Source: Moringa oleifera
Taxonomy: Eukaryota; Streptophyta; Magnoliopsida; Brassicales; Moringaceae
Direction of reading: 5' to 3'
NCBI GenBank assembly: GCA_021397835.1
Contig: JAJFZO010000344.1
Span: forward strand, 2,976,001 to 3,040,000
DNA length: 64,000 bases
In this document: piece by piece, positions 23,381 through 35,888 of the stretch
Numbering within the stretch: the first letter of the stretch is position 1
Layout: each line of letters opens with the position of its first letter
Notes under the pieces: generated by a model
The model's input: the letters and a program-made list of their open reading frames with translations, nothing else
Told to the model about the DNA's origin: nothing
The model's database searches: none
Translations under genes and position numbers: made by a program

Positions 23381-26300
23381 TGTGAAGATGAAAATACCCT
23401 TCTTTACACAAATAGTCACACTCACTTTTTCTTCCTCTTTTCAAACAAGACAGTACACATCTTTGTGCTGTATTGTCAATTTTTCACCTCTTTTTTCTGT
23501 TTTTTGTCTAGTTTTACTTTCAAAAAAGCGCCACATCATGCAACTTCTCTCCACACATTTTCTCTATCCAAACCAAACCTTTGAAACTCGTTTCTCCTCC
23601 AAATTCTTTGAATTTGGTCAGATTGAAGAAAAAAGTCATATTTTGAAAGGTTTTCTGCATTTTATGGGATATGATTATTGAGAGAGCATATTTTCAGTTG
23701 ATCTTTTAACAATTTTAATAGATAATGAAATAGGTTGAAACCCATAAACTAATTTCTTTAAATTTTATTTTTTTGGGTTATCTCCTTTGCAATAGTTGTT
23801 TCATAGGTTTTTCTATACTAATTTTCTCACTCATCCAACGATTTGCTTTGAACATAACATGAGGTACGGGTATGGTTCGAGTGGCGGAAGGTTTCTTTTG
23901 TGGGTGTGGTGGACTATAAGGTTGTATAAACAGCTAAAACACAGTCTTGAATTTTTTTTTGGAAGGTTATTTTTTGTGTTTTTATGTGATGTTTGAGTAT
24001 CACATTAAACCATGCAAGACAAGCATTTTTTGAGAGTGTTTGAATATTATTTGATGATGAATTGATAATTACAAATATATTATGCAAATGAATTAATGTT
24101 TGTTTTGTACATATTAATTTGGCTATTTTGGACATGCGGTGACTTATTATGTAATAGTAATGCATTATTGCTGACAATAGCAAGTTATCATGAATATGTG
24201 TATAGGTGATATGTTTTACAATAATATTTGTGTATCATAAATATTTTGAATAATAGTGACTTATTATAACGTGGGACTATTATGACATGAAACTGTCACA
24301 CTATGATAAATCTTTATAGTGATTTATTATAATGAGTTGTTACTTTAAAAATATTTTTCATTGTCATACATGTAGGGTAATTTTAGAAGCTATCATTACG
24401 TTAATAAGTATCATCTTGTTCATTATACAAGATGATTGATGAGATTCAAATATCGATGTCATTTAATGAAAAATTGATTAATGATTATTCGAATTGCTGA
24501 TATGTCGATAATATTATGCAGAGGAGTGATGATTCGAAAGAGCTACACATTTGGTGAGTATATCAAAACAACTTTGGATGTAGGATTAATGTTCTAATTA
24601 CAATATTGAGCAACATATACCTTAATTAGAATTGATGATAACAAGTTATGAATAAAGATGTTGAACGATAATGACGTGAGATTCTTATTACATGATCATA
24701 TAACAAGTCTTTCACGGGTTGCTTGCACATTTGTCTTAAAGAACATAGAGCAAGATGCATGTGATGGAAATAGATGCACCAATGAGAAAGATGCAATGCC
24801 TTTGATGAGGGTTAATCAATTTAGATCGTACACTCGAGGATGTGGCAAGCCCACCCTTTTCACTATGAATTCACAATGAACAATATGAATATTCATAATG
24901 ATGAATTTGAAAGATTTTGTGATGAAAGAGAGGCACTCATACCAGCCAACATGATGAGGAAGCACTGCATAATACTAGTGCATAAATTGGTATTGTTATA
25001 ATGATTTTTAGTATATTGCCATAATGACTTGTTGATCCAAAAAATATTAATTTATTATTACTTATTGGTATATTAAATATATTACCAAATTCATTGATAA
25101 GCAGATAATGCACCACTTACTTGTAGAATTTATACTAATTGCATGAGACTTAATAATGAATTATGATATTATTAAAATGACTTATTGTACCATAATGACT
25201 TAACCTAAAAAATACAAATTCTATTGCTTACTTATACAAATTTGAATTGTAACATCATATTCTTAAAAAATCATATGTACATTGTCAAAGGTGCATTTTG
25301 AAATATATATTCAAATTAAAAAATATACATAAATATATAAATACTTTAACAACCACATAATAACTACAAACTGAAGATATATTTAATCAGAGTCTTCAAA
25401 ATTTGCATAAATTTCAAATATCATTGATTATCATATTTACTTCATGATATGTCTACTAAAAGACAAAGAGAGATCTTTCACGAACTTAACACAAAATACT
25501 CCATAATTTTTCTTATAATTTTGAGAAAAATAAAATTAAGAATACTCACTTGCTCACTGTACCTGTTTAATAAATCATAGATACCTATTTAATAAGTCAC
25601 TGTACTTAATTGATACGTCACTAGGTTAGGTTTAAGATTAAAGAGTTTGGAAGTCAACAACAAAAACTAAAGAGTTTCACAAACAACTTTCTTTATTCTT
25701 GATTTTGTAATTTAGTATATTTATATTTTTTATTTTTCATACCTTACACATTAAGTAAGTTTAGAAGTCAACACTATCGAGTTCTTTAAAAAAAAAAAGA
25801 ATAAATATTAGTTTGTGTTTCCTATTCACTATAATAATATATATATATAAGTTACAAGAGTATAAAATAAAAAAATATAAAAATATAAAATATAAAATAA
25901 AATAATTATAAATTAAAATAATAAAAAAAAATTAATCCATACGTTCATATCAATCTGTTGATGTTACTTCTTAATATAGTATTCTCAAAAGTATGTAAAC
26001 ATCAAACCAAGTAGCTCTATCAAAGTGAACTCATATCTATTCTAACTCATATGGAAGAAAAGAAATAAATCACAATAGGTATTCAAAAAATATGAATTTT
26101 CATTACCATTTGCAATTCTAACCATATTGCCCAAACAAATCTTATGCCATACCCACTTCATGAAATAGATGATTAAAAATATAATTTTTAATAATACTTT
26201 TTGATGTTAACGTTCCTAATAATAGATACGAACACGAGACAGAAGGAAGCCTTTTCGGACGGAAGAAAAGTCTTCACAATAGAAAGAGATGCCCTTGCAA

Positions 26301-26500
26301 GAGTAGGGAGAAGCTGATGTGAAGAGAGGTTTCGCATAAATTTGGGTTTCATTGGATAAAAATAGGACATTTGAGAAGAAGAAGCGAAGAAGAAAATGCA
26401 TCTTTTTTGTTTACTGATTTTAAGGGTTTAAAATTGAAAATGAATGAGAGAAAATAAAAAGAAAACGAAAGCTTATTGAGATATTTTTGCGAATTCTAGT
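23380..26500. other. AT-rich intergenic DNA with a possible MULE remnant
   Basis: No intact gene. A stretch at about 24420-24960 on the plus strand reads 'MIDEIQISMSFNEKLI', 'NDNDVRFLLHD', 'RVACTFV' and 'DEFERFCDEREALIPANMMR'. It resembles the N-terminal part of plant MuDR-type transposases, but the match is weak and broken. Elsewhere I see only low-complexity AT sequence. Confidence 0.3.
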
Positions 26501-26852
26501 TAAAGAGGAGCTAAAAAAAATTGCCCCTTAAAACATTCCTGAATTAAACCATGGATTACCCTTCCTTCTATTTCCTTAAATCAGATTTAATTAATGAAAC
26601 AAAACTCAGGGTAATTTGGGTTCTTGAGCAGCGTCGGGCCTCAGTATAGTACCCATTCTTGGGAGGCAGCCCAGTCGCCAGAACAGAGCAGATGCATGTG
26701 TCTGCTTGGATTAGCTCTGTTTTTGGTTGAAAGCAGCCCACATAATTAGAACTTGTTAAACCGCTCCTTGTTGTCTGCCAAGTTCGTCAGTCAATTTACG
26801 AAGCAAAAAATTACCAGAAAAAAGAAAAGCAAAATTGCGTCAATACAAATCA
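26500..26852 (-). other. probable 3' UTR and downstream region of the first BC10-like gene
   Basis: Composition rises from the AT-rich background to gene-like after about 26610. No other gene is recognised. Directly follows the stop codon at 26853 on the minus strand. Confidence 0.35.
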
Positions 26853-28749
26853 CTAGAATTGCATGACCTTTGAAGCTAAGAATAGCAATCTAAACAGAGC
26901 ATCAGGGTCAAACTTTCTTGCGAACAAGAAGCACAGGTTAGTCTTGCGGCCATTGTAGATGCACTTGCGGCTGCTATGCCTCAGTCTCTCCAGAAACTCC
27001 ACCGTCACGTCTGATCTCCTGTACTTCGTCGGGTGAGCTCCGCCCTTGGACCAGTCCGTCCACATCACCGTCCTGTTCGAGTTCTTCCTCCAAAACTTGA
27101 TGCTCACAAACGTGGGCAAGTAATGCTCATCCGAGTAACAGGAGCCCTTGCAGTATCTGGAGAAAACAGGGAAGTACGTTTGGTCGGAGACGACCTCTGC
27201 AGCAAGCTCTCGGTCCATCTCGAACCACTGAGACCCTTTGCGCCACTGCTTGACCGTTATCAGGGGCTGCATGCGCTTGCGGTATCTGCCGCGGCAAGTC
27301 GGGCCAGGAGAGTCGTAGGCCTGAATGAAGGATTTTTTGGACTGGATGAGGTAGTTGTAGATGGTGGTGAAGTTGAAGAGAGGAATGCCGGACTCCGAGA
27401 GAAGAACAAAGCGCTGGTTGGAGATGTCGAGCAGAGCGTTGGCCAGCAGCCGCCTTTCAGCTTCGATCATGTTGTTCTTTCCCCATTGCACCGCCTATAC
27501 ATACATTATTCAAATCAAACAAAACAGTTAATTACATATATATATATATATATATATTGTTAGTTTACAATGTTATACTATTACAGTTCTACATAAAAAG
27601 GTTTTTTTTTTTTTTGGTCCGAACTTCAAAAATATTAAGACTAATCTCAGTGTGATATAACACATTTTCATGAGTATTTGGAAAGTGTGTTAGCAAAATT
27701 GATCGATAAACCCAATATTCATATTGAGTATACTAATTACCATAACAGCACATAATTGGTAGCATCCTTCCATAATTAAACCCTGCTTAATGCTATTAAT
27801 CAGTGATTTATTGACATGGCAGTTGGTGATCCTCCATTTTCTGTTATCTTTCTACTAAATTAATGACCTTTAATTCATCCTAGCAATTCACATAATATAC
27901 CTAATAACCAATTGTCACCATAATCTCTCCATTATTTTAATTAACGGTAATTACCAATTTAAGGGTTTAACATTCATCACCCAGAAACTATCAGTATTCA
28001 GGAGATAAAAAGAGGATAAAACAGAACAAAATTAAATTGCATATGAGCTAGCAATCTGCAAGATATGAGACTAAAATTGAGAAAAGCATCAAAAGGATAT
28101 GATCTATGAAACTGACCTTACTGGGAACTCTTCGTCCATAAAACACAGATTCTTGGGAGGTGTTATCTTTGGATTTTGGATTTGAATGCACGTATATGGA
28201 ATAGAGTCCTTCGTGTCCTTGAAAGAACCTTTCCCAGAGAGGGGCAAACGGCAATGGCCCTCTCGTCAAGAATAAGAACGCCACCTTTGGAGTTTGCTTG
28301 AAGGGCAACTCGTTTGTTCGTGGAACCATTGATGCTCTCTGTAACAGCTCTTTGTCGTTCATGTTATGCATGGGTTTTGGCGGTCCCAAGAACTCTTTTA
28401 GATCCACATGCATGGGCTTGTTTGTTTGGTTGGAAGGTGGAACGGTGAATGAGATGGGTGGCCCTGGCGGTGGAGGTGGATGTGGGGATAGGATTGGCGG
28501 TGGCGGCAACGGCGTGAAGGTTTGTGGTGGTGGTGGTGGAGGAGGAGGGGAGAACTTGGATGTGGCAAAAGAGGATCGGTTGAGTTGGAAATTGAAGGAA
28601 ATGTCTTTGAGGTAGAAACTGAGAGAAACACCAAGGAGTAAACCAAAAGAAATGAGAAGGAAATCGATTACAAGCTTATGAAAGAGACCGTGCAGATTGA
28701 GGAAGTTGGCTGGTGGGGTTTGTGGGGATTGTTCTTGACCATTATTCAT
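26853..28749 (-). CDS. BC10-like (DUF266, GT14-related) membrane glycosyltransferase, two exons
   Basis: Predicted type II Golgi or membrane glycosyltransferase of 424 residues, related to core-2/I-branching enzymes and rice BC10. Exon 1 28749-28117, exon 2 27494-26853; phase-0 junction after RRVPSK. Features: short cytosolic tail, one transmembrane helix (about 26-48), a proline-rich stalk (about 68-100, with a run of eight Pro), then the catalytic region from KVAFLFLTRGPLP (~155) through [32 protein letters not shown] (~228-246), WRKGSQWF (~295-302), DEHYLPT (~333-339) and MWTDWS (~355-360), ending CFLFARKF. Family members affect cell-wall composition; acceptor and donor are unknown. It has the same exon layout as the gene at 46740-48646 and they are probably old tandem duplicates. 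Confidence 0.92.
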
Positions 28750-28920
28750 TGTGGTGAGAGAGAGAGAGAGGATGGCATGCTATGTATAGCTATTGCAATT
28801 GAGTTGCCGTCAATGGTGGTCTTATATGCAGATCTAAAGAGGAATGCTGGTCTGGCATGAATGAAGCCATGTCTGTCTTTAAATCCTTTTTATGGCTAGA
28901 GAGAGAGAGAGATTCTTTTG
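28750..28920 (-). promoter_or_regulatory. 5' UTR and promoter of the first BC10-like gene with two GA/CT tracts
   Basis: In sense orientation a CT tract (complement of 28755-28770) sits a few bases before the ATG, and a second lies at 28898-28912. A TATA-like CATATAAG is at about 28829-28822 (minus), ~75 bp upstream of the start. GA/CT repeats are bound by plant BPC proteins; a regulatory role is inferred. Confidence 0.4.
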
Positions 28921-30100
28921 AGTTGAAAGAAGCTTGAGGTTCTATTATGGGAAGATTCTTCAATTATGTCAAATATATATATAGCAATCTCCATTTGTTT
29001 ACTGACGTTATGATATATTTAAAATAATATTATTTTATGTAAAATTGTTTGCCCGAGGGAAGATAATCCATCGGTAATAACATATAAGATTGAGAAAATC
29101 ATAGACCATCTTTTCTAAAAGTTTTTTTTTTTTTTCAAACTTAACTTGATTCATGTTGCATAAATGCAAGAATAATTTTAAAAAAGTTAATTTTACATAC
29201 GTGTATATATATATATGCATTAGTTACATCCAAAAGTTTTATTTTTATTACAAATATTATAATCAATTTATGGATGTCCATGCATTTCTTTTTTCAAGAG
29301 ATGCTACTTTTGTGTATCAATATTTGGTATTTGTAACATTCCTTTTTTGTGTATCAATATTTGGTATTCGTAACATTGCTTTAGTTTTATATTTTTTTAT
29401 CTTTTCATGATATACATTAATTTTACTCATTATTATAAATAAGAGATTTATTGACAGTTAAAGATATTAATGATAGTTTTAAAATTGTTATTAAAAGTCA
29501 TTTTTTTAATGACAATTTTATAAAACTGTCATTAAAAATATTTTTTTAAATAATTTTAAAGTAAATACAAAATTCTTATATACAAATTATCAAAACTTAC
29601 ATATATAAAATTCTTCTCATCAACTACATCTCTTCCACATATCAATCACATGTCTTCATCTACATCAACACAATGATTTTTAATATCCACACAAAATTTT
29701 CTCCAACAAAATTATAATGCAATATATAAATATTACACACCTTAATAAAACTTGATCAATTTATATAAGTACCCAAACACTTATTTTTTTTATATATATA
29801 CTTCAAAAAAAACAACAACACTATCTTTCTTCCTTTAACATAATTACACCAATAGTTATTCTTTTTAGACACTTCAATAAAACAACTATAGTATCTTTCT
29901 TCCTTCAACATAATGATACCAACAGTTATTCTTTTTATACATTTCAATCTCATTATTACTCAAGCCATTGTTATTTCTCTCGTGTATGAAAATATTTCCA
30001 TATAATCAAATTTAAAAAATAATAAAACATAAAGAAAGAAAGAAAAATTTAATGCCATAACTAAACTCTATTTGTACAAACTTATTGTGTTGTAGTAAAT
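28920..30100. other. AT-rich intergenic DNA with short tandem duplications and paired palindromes
   Basis: No gene. A 37-bp tandem duplication spans about 29311-29384 (TGTGTATCAATATTTGGTAT twice). Two ~28-bp palindromes occur at 29468-29495 and 29508-29535 (TGACAATTTTATAAAACTGT type). A 70-bp tandem duplication covers about 29800-29945 (TATCTTTCTTCCTT at 29822 and 29892). Confidence 0.6.
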
Positions 30101-30109
30101 CTATAAAAT

Positions 30110-31600
30110 GTGGATAAAAAATGAAGTAATAAGAAATTTAATTTATTTTCATAAATATTAAATTTATTAAATTTATTAAAAAATTACAAAAATGATATTA
30201 TAAATTTTTTCATAAAAACTTTTTATAGTGTAAGAAAATGGGAAATTTTAATTAAAAATAGAATAATAATAAAGTTAATTAATTTTTATAGTTATTAACT
30301 AATATTATTTTATTAAAAAATTTACAAAAAATATAATTATAATTTTCTCATACAAAAACTTTTTCCAATGTTAAAAAAATTAGTAAATCTGGATATAAAT
30401 AGTAATAATAAAATAAATTAATTTTATAATTATTAACTACTATTATTTTTGAAAAATTACAAAAAGATATAATTTTCCTCATAAAAAAACTTCTGTAATA
30501 TAAAAATAATTTTTAAAATCTGAATAATAAAATATGATAACAATGAATTCACTTAATTTTTATGATTATTAACTATTCTTATTTTTTATTTTCATAATTA
30601 CAATAAATAAGATTATAATTATTCTCATACTAAGATAAATTTTAGAAATCTATTAACAAAAGCACAATAACAAAAATAATTAATTTTTATATTTTAGTTA
30701 TTTTTCTTATTGTTATTATAAAATTACTATAGCCTAACATTATAAGATTATAAGTATTCCAGTTCAACAAAAAATAAATAAATTTGAAAAGAAATATAAT
30801 AACGATAATAATTTTATAATTATTAACTATTTTAATTATTATTATAAAAAATAAAATTGTCATAAATATATAATTTATAACATAAAATTTAAATGACAAT
30901 AAATAATTATTTAAATTTTGTTTTGAAAAATGTTTTATCATATTTCTTAAAAATATATGATTACTGTAATAATATTTAAAATATTTAAATTTATAGTAAT
31001 AATAAAGTCAATTAATTTTATAATTACTTACTATTATTACTTTTTAAAAAATTACAAAAAGATATAATTTCTCTCATAAAAAACTTCTTGTAATATAAAA
31101 ATAATTTGGTAACTCTGAATGAGAAAATGTAATAACAATAAACTCAATTAACTTTTATAATTATTAATTATTTTAATTTTAATTTTTATAATTAAAATAA
31201 TTAACATTATAATTATTCTCATACTGTAATAAATTTTAAAAATCTAATTAATAAAGATATAATAATATAGATAACTAGTTTTATATTAATTAACTTTTCT
31301 TACTGTTATTATAAAAATTACTATAGCCTAGCATTACAATTATTCTCGTTCTGAAAAAAAAAAAGAAAATATAATTGTAATAAAGTGAAATAATTTTTAT
31401 AATTATTCACTATTTTAATTTTTATTATAAAAATTTTAATTTTTATAAAAATTTGATTCATAACATAAAATTTAAATTACAATAAATAATTACTGAAATT
31501 TTGTTGTAACAAGTATCGTGTCGTATCTTTTTTAAAATATATTTGATTACTATAATAATATTTAAAATTTGTAATAAATAAAAGTGCAGTTTTTTTTAAT
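30110..31600. repeat. higher-order AT-rich tandem repeat, about 590-bp period
   Basis: Landmark text recurs in the same order: ACTATAGCCTAACATTA at 30726 and ACTATAGCCTAGCATTA at 31320 (594 apart), and ATAACATAAAATTTAAAT near 30877 and 31460. Inside each period are sub-units of roughly 120-150 bp sharing TTTTATAATTATTAACTATT and TTACAAAAAGATATAATTT. At least two full copies plus a partial third on the left. No coding potential. Confidence 0.7.
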
Positions 31601-31710
31601 AAAAAAACTTGTTACATTATCAAAAATATAATACTTTACATACATAATAATAATGTCAATTAAATAATATAATTAACAATTATAATTTTCATTATGAAAA
31701 TACTTAATTT

Positions 31711-31806
31711 ATATGTGCATATATACATATATATGTATGTGTGTATATTTGTGCGCACGCGTGTGTGTATATATATATATATCTGTATGTACATATGTAC
31801 ACATAT
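31711..31806. repeat. alternating purine-pyrimidine tracts (Z-DNA candidate)
   Basis: Strict alternation runs over 31711-31748 (38 bp), 31750-31782 (33 bp, containing GTGCGCACGCGTGTGTGT) and 31784-31806 (23 bp), with one- or two-base phase slips between. Such sequence can adopt Z-form or cruciform structure. Confidence 0.8.
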
Positions 31807-31809
31807 TAT

Positions 31810-34280
31810 ACTAAATAATAAAGTATAAGTAAAATTACATTACACAATTATTAAATTTTTTTATTTTAAACTTTTTAAAAATATAATGAAGTAATGCTCT
31901 CCATCTCCCATCCTTATCTATTCATCTCTTGGTTTACCGAAATTGCCTACAACGTTTACATCAAACTGAAATCTAAAGTCAAAACTCAAGTTGTATATTA
32001 AAAATTAAACAATAATTGCAATATACCATTATAAGTTGAAAGCATAACAAATATGTTAATAATCTGTATTGCAATATGAGGATACTTTAAATAATGATCA
32101 ACAATAATATCAAGTCATAATAGCCAAAATATAAAAATAACATCAAACCATTGAATCTAGTATTAAGTATTAAGGTAGGGGTTAACATAATATATGAAAT
32201 AGCTATCAAGTTCAATATAAAGAAACTCCCTAAAGCCTTTAATTTTTTTCTTCCCTATTCTTATTCTTGTTTGCTAGCTACTTAAAGTTCTTATTTACTT
32301 ATCTCAAATCATAATAATGAGACTTATATTTATACATATATGCCAATTCACAATCAATATACATAAAAGAGTAATCACCAAATCATTACTAAAAATAAAA
32401 ATTATATCATAATGTGAAGTTATAGAGAAATAGTTATTAGCAAAATGAGACAACACCATGTTACTTCCACTGGTAAGGAAGAATCGAACTATAAAACAAA
32501 GTTGATGTGTTCCAAGCCGAAATTATTATGTTTAAACCCGAAGAACACTTAAAAAAAATTGTGCCAAAACCCTAAAAACATTTATAATTGCTATACCACA
32601 AACCAAAAACCCTAAATTTCATGTATATGAAACCCAAAGAACCCATAATAATTTTATGTTGAAACCCTAAAATTGTTGCCCAAAAACCTAAAATCTTTAA
32701 AATTTTTATGCATATTGTTTTACCGAAACCTAACAAATTCATTAAATTGATGTGCTTAAACCCGAAAAACACCTTAAAATCTGTGTTAAAACTCTAAAAT
32801 ACTCTTAATTGTTTTGTTGAGAATTAAAACCCCTAAAATTTGATGAAGATGAAACCTGGAACATCTTCAAAAGTTGTTTAATCTTAACGTTAAGGACAAC
32901 GAGAGAATAATTATGTGAAAAATCCAAATTGTCTAATCTTGACATTATATAATGTTGAAAGAGAAAGAAAGAGAGAAAAAAAGAGAAAAAAGACATATTA
33001 CAAAAGAATCTAAAATAGCGATGGAGTTTAGCCAATATACAAAATCAATCTTTAAATAATGACTGATTATCGGCAAAATTTCTATAGAAAAAATTATATT
33101 TTATCGACCGATTAGTGACCGACGACTAACGATAAAAATTAACAATCGAATAAATATTCATCAGTCAATTTAAGTTTAATTAATTTATATTATGATTTTA
33201 GACATAATAGTGATCCTTTAATGATTGAAATATCGGTTTTTATCTGGCTACTAAAATAACTGATAGCTACTTGGAGCCCATAGTCGTTAGCAAGGACATA
33301 GATTAGAGACCACAGTAAGCCGATCACTAGTCAGCGATAGGCATTTTCCCATTATTAGCGACTGTCGTTGGGTCCTCGCTAAGGCAACTTAGTGCTAGCC
33401 ATGTGGTAGTTGCTTTTATATATATATATATAGTTGTACAATATATGAATCCAATTTAATGGATGAAAACAAATCCACTTACGTACCAAAAAAGAATAGT
33501 ACAAATAAATCATATAGTAGTAACTACTAGGTCTTTTTCACTTCTTTGAGTTAGCAACAAAATTTAGTCTAGAACATTATTAACAAGAAAATTGTACCTA
33601 CAATAACAAAAGGAAAGCACCCATCTTTAACACATTATTATCAATAAAAATCTAACTCAAGATAACTACACAACAAGCTTCTAAACAATTATTTTACTCT
33701 ATAAGGATAGTATAGAACACAAATTTGTGTTTTGCTTATATAAGCAACTTGTAGAAAAATAAGATATGGTCATTCGTAAAATCTAGTAAAGATTTGACTA
33801 CCAATTGTATGTTTCACTCATGAGTATAAAATCCCAAATATTAAATATCTTAATAAAAGTTAGTAAAGGTTCATTGTCTCGATACGAATAATGAATTTTG
33901 CACAATCGTAGAGATTGAAACCTTTGCATACTTCACCATCTTACAATCATGGGAATTATGACTTATTCTTGCATGTCAGCAACTCTCTCCTATGCAAACT
34001 ATGAACACTAATCGCCCCCATAAGAGTAGTTGATCAGGTGGTACTATAGTTATAAGTATGCCAACAAAAGCAAGTAAGAGAACGATGGAATGTAGGTGAA
34101 ATTTCTTCAAAAAAAATTTTAGAGGTGATTTAGTCAAAAAAAAAAAAAGTGATTTGAAGGAGCCAAAACTCAAGCATTTTAAATATGGCATGGGGGTAAG
34201 AAGAGAGATGGACAAAGGGGAAAAAGTTGGAGTTGTGCGACAATAGAATCTTCATATAAAGGTAAAAAGCAATATTTATG
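31810..34280. other. AT-rich intergenic DNA with telobox cluster and possible CACTA interior
   Basis: No intact gene. AAACCCTAA (telobox) occurs at 32567-32575, 32607-32615 and 32662-32670, with further degenerate copies to about 32835. The part at 33060-33410 has palindromic-looking text such as GACCGACGACTAACGATAAA and 'TTAGCGACTGTCGTTGGGTC', reminiscent of subterminal regions of CACTA elements. Confidence 0.4.
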
Positions 34281-34289
34281 CCATAAATG

Positions 34290-34671
34290 ATCATTTTTTA
34301 ACCTAAACTTCAATTTTATAAATAAGAAATTATTTGCAAGAAAACAATATTGATTTTTATAAGGAACTGATGTCGTATCTCTTACAAATAAATTTTAATT
34401 TAATTTTAATTTTTTTAAAAATGAACAAAAGAGATCATGTCGACTCTTCATAGGAACCAATGTCATTTCTTGAACTTAGAAAAAACCAAAAATATATATA
34501 TAATAAATGATGTTAGTTCCTTATAACAACCAACATTATTCTTTATATTTTATGTCAGTTTTAGAAAGAACCAACACAATATATAAATACTTGGAAAATT
34601 GGACTTTACATAATAATTTTGTTATCAACTCTCATCTATTAAGTGTTATTGTTTTTATATTTTTTGTAGTG
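34290..34671. mobile_element. right end of a CACTA-like transposon
   Basis: The block ends in TTTTTGTAGTG (34661-34671), the usual right terminus of plant CACTA elements. Before it lie repeated short modules in both orientations: GGAACTGATGTCG, GGAACCAATGTCA, GATGTTAGTTCCTTATAA and AAAGAACCAACA. The left terminus and a transposase were not identified. Confidence 0.5.
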
Positions 34672-34679
34672 CAATTTCA

Positions 34680-35144
34680 CCAATCTCATTTTTTTGTTCA
34701 ACTAATTTTCATAAACTAATTGTTGATCTCACGATAGAGAAAGAATTTATCTTTTTCCACTATGTTACTCTCTCTTTCTGTGTTTTACTTACCAAAAGCT
34801 TAAAATCTCCTCAATTTCTTCCAAGTTAGTAATTTCACACTTTTTACAAAAAATTTCATCAAATTAAAGGTTGATTTCTCAAATTTCTTCAAATTTTTAT
34901 TATGCAAAGTAATATTAGGTTAAGTTTGAAAGAAGTATTAAATAATAAACAAAAATACCCCTCTACTAACACCCTTTTTAAATGTCATTATGACACATAA
35001 TTTGATTTAGTCCAAATTGATAGTTCATTATTCATTTTGTACATCAATGTTTGATTAATAACATAGAGTATAAATCATGATTTAAAATAACTTTTACCTT
35101 ATTTCTTATTTTTTATTTTTCTTATTTAGATTACACTAATGTAT

Positions 35145-35184
<40 letters not shown>

Positions 35185-35300
35185 TTTGCATTACATAAGG
35201 TCAATTTGTTAATATGCCCAGTAGAATATATAACTTAAGTAATGTGCTTATTTTTTAAAAAAAAAATCAACAGTGATAAGTTCATTGTAATAGAACTGAT
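34680..35300. other. AT-rich DNA with an (AT)16 microsatellite
   Basis: (AT)n at 35151-35182. The stretch around 34995-35105 resembles the dispersed repeat near 39420-39540 ('TTAGTCCAAATTGATAG ... TTCATTTTGT'). No gene. Confidence 0.5.
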
Positions 35301-35439
35301 AAATGTGCTTAAAGGAGCTAATGTGTAGGAATATTCAACCAAGTTTTATTATATATTTTTGGGTGAAAGATTTGACCATGATTTAAAAAAAAAAAGTTAA
35401 GGATTATGATATGAAACATATGCTTAGTAAAATGAATGA

Positions 35440-35800
35440 AAGAACTAGGCATATGGAATATATGTTACTGAATTTAGGGCTTGGCACCTTTTTGGTGCTG
35501 GGCTTAATAATGTTGCATCTTTTATTGCTAGACCTAGCACTAGTTATTACGAGATTGAAGGCATTGCAGAGATAATTGTTGAGGTTTTTTTCACGGATGA
35601 TGAGGAAGTTAGTGATAATGATGTTACTGATGCTGGTGGTGATAATATTAGTAAGGATGTTGATAATGTTGGTTTTAATGATGGTCTAAATGGTGATCTT
35701 AGTGATGGTCATAGTAATGATCATGGTGATGCTAATGGCAGTGAAGTAGTGGTACAAGGAATTTCTTGTTTGTTAGTGATCATGAACCTTAACATGAGGT
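35440..35800 (+). pseudogene. possible MULE N-terminal fragment, Asp-rich
   Basis: An open stretch without a start codon reads 'NNVASFIARPSTSYYEIE' then a Glu/Asp/Asn-rich run ('TDDEEVSDNDVTDAGGDN', and onward to about 35740). Acidic linkers of this kind precede the MuDR domain in plant MULE transposases, as seen again at 39876-40200. No conserved catalytic motif is present, so the assignment is tentative. Confidence 0.3.
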
Positions 35801-35888
35801 AGTGGGTAATGCATGATGCTAATCATGATATGAAAAGAACTAATATAATAGATTGCAGGATTCAACAATGAACAATACCTTTAATAGT

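Noticed and set aside
27033..27563. 176-residue plus-strand open frame
   Set aside because: It is antisense to exon 2 of the BC10-like gene, whose conserved motifs are clear on the other strand. The similar plus-strand frame at 46905-47318 is the same artefact on the paralogue.
28298..28615. Glycine-rich protein on the plus strand
   Set aside because: It is the antisense of the poly-proline stalk of the BC10-like gene.
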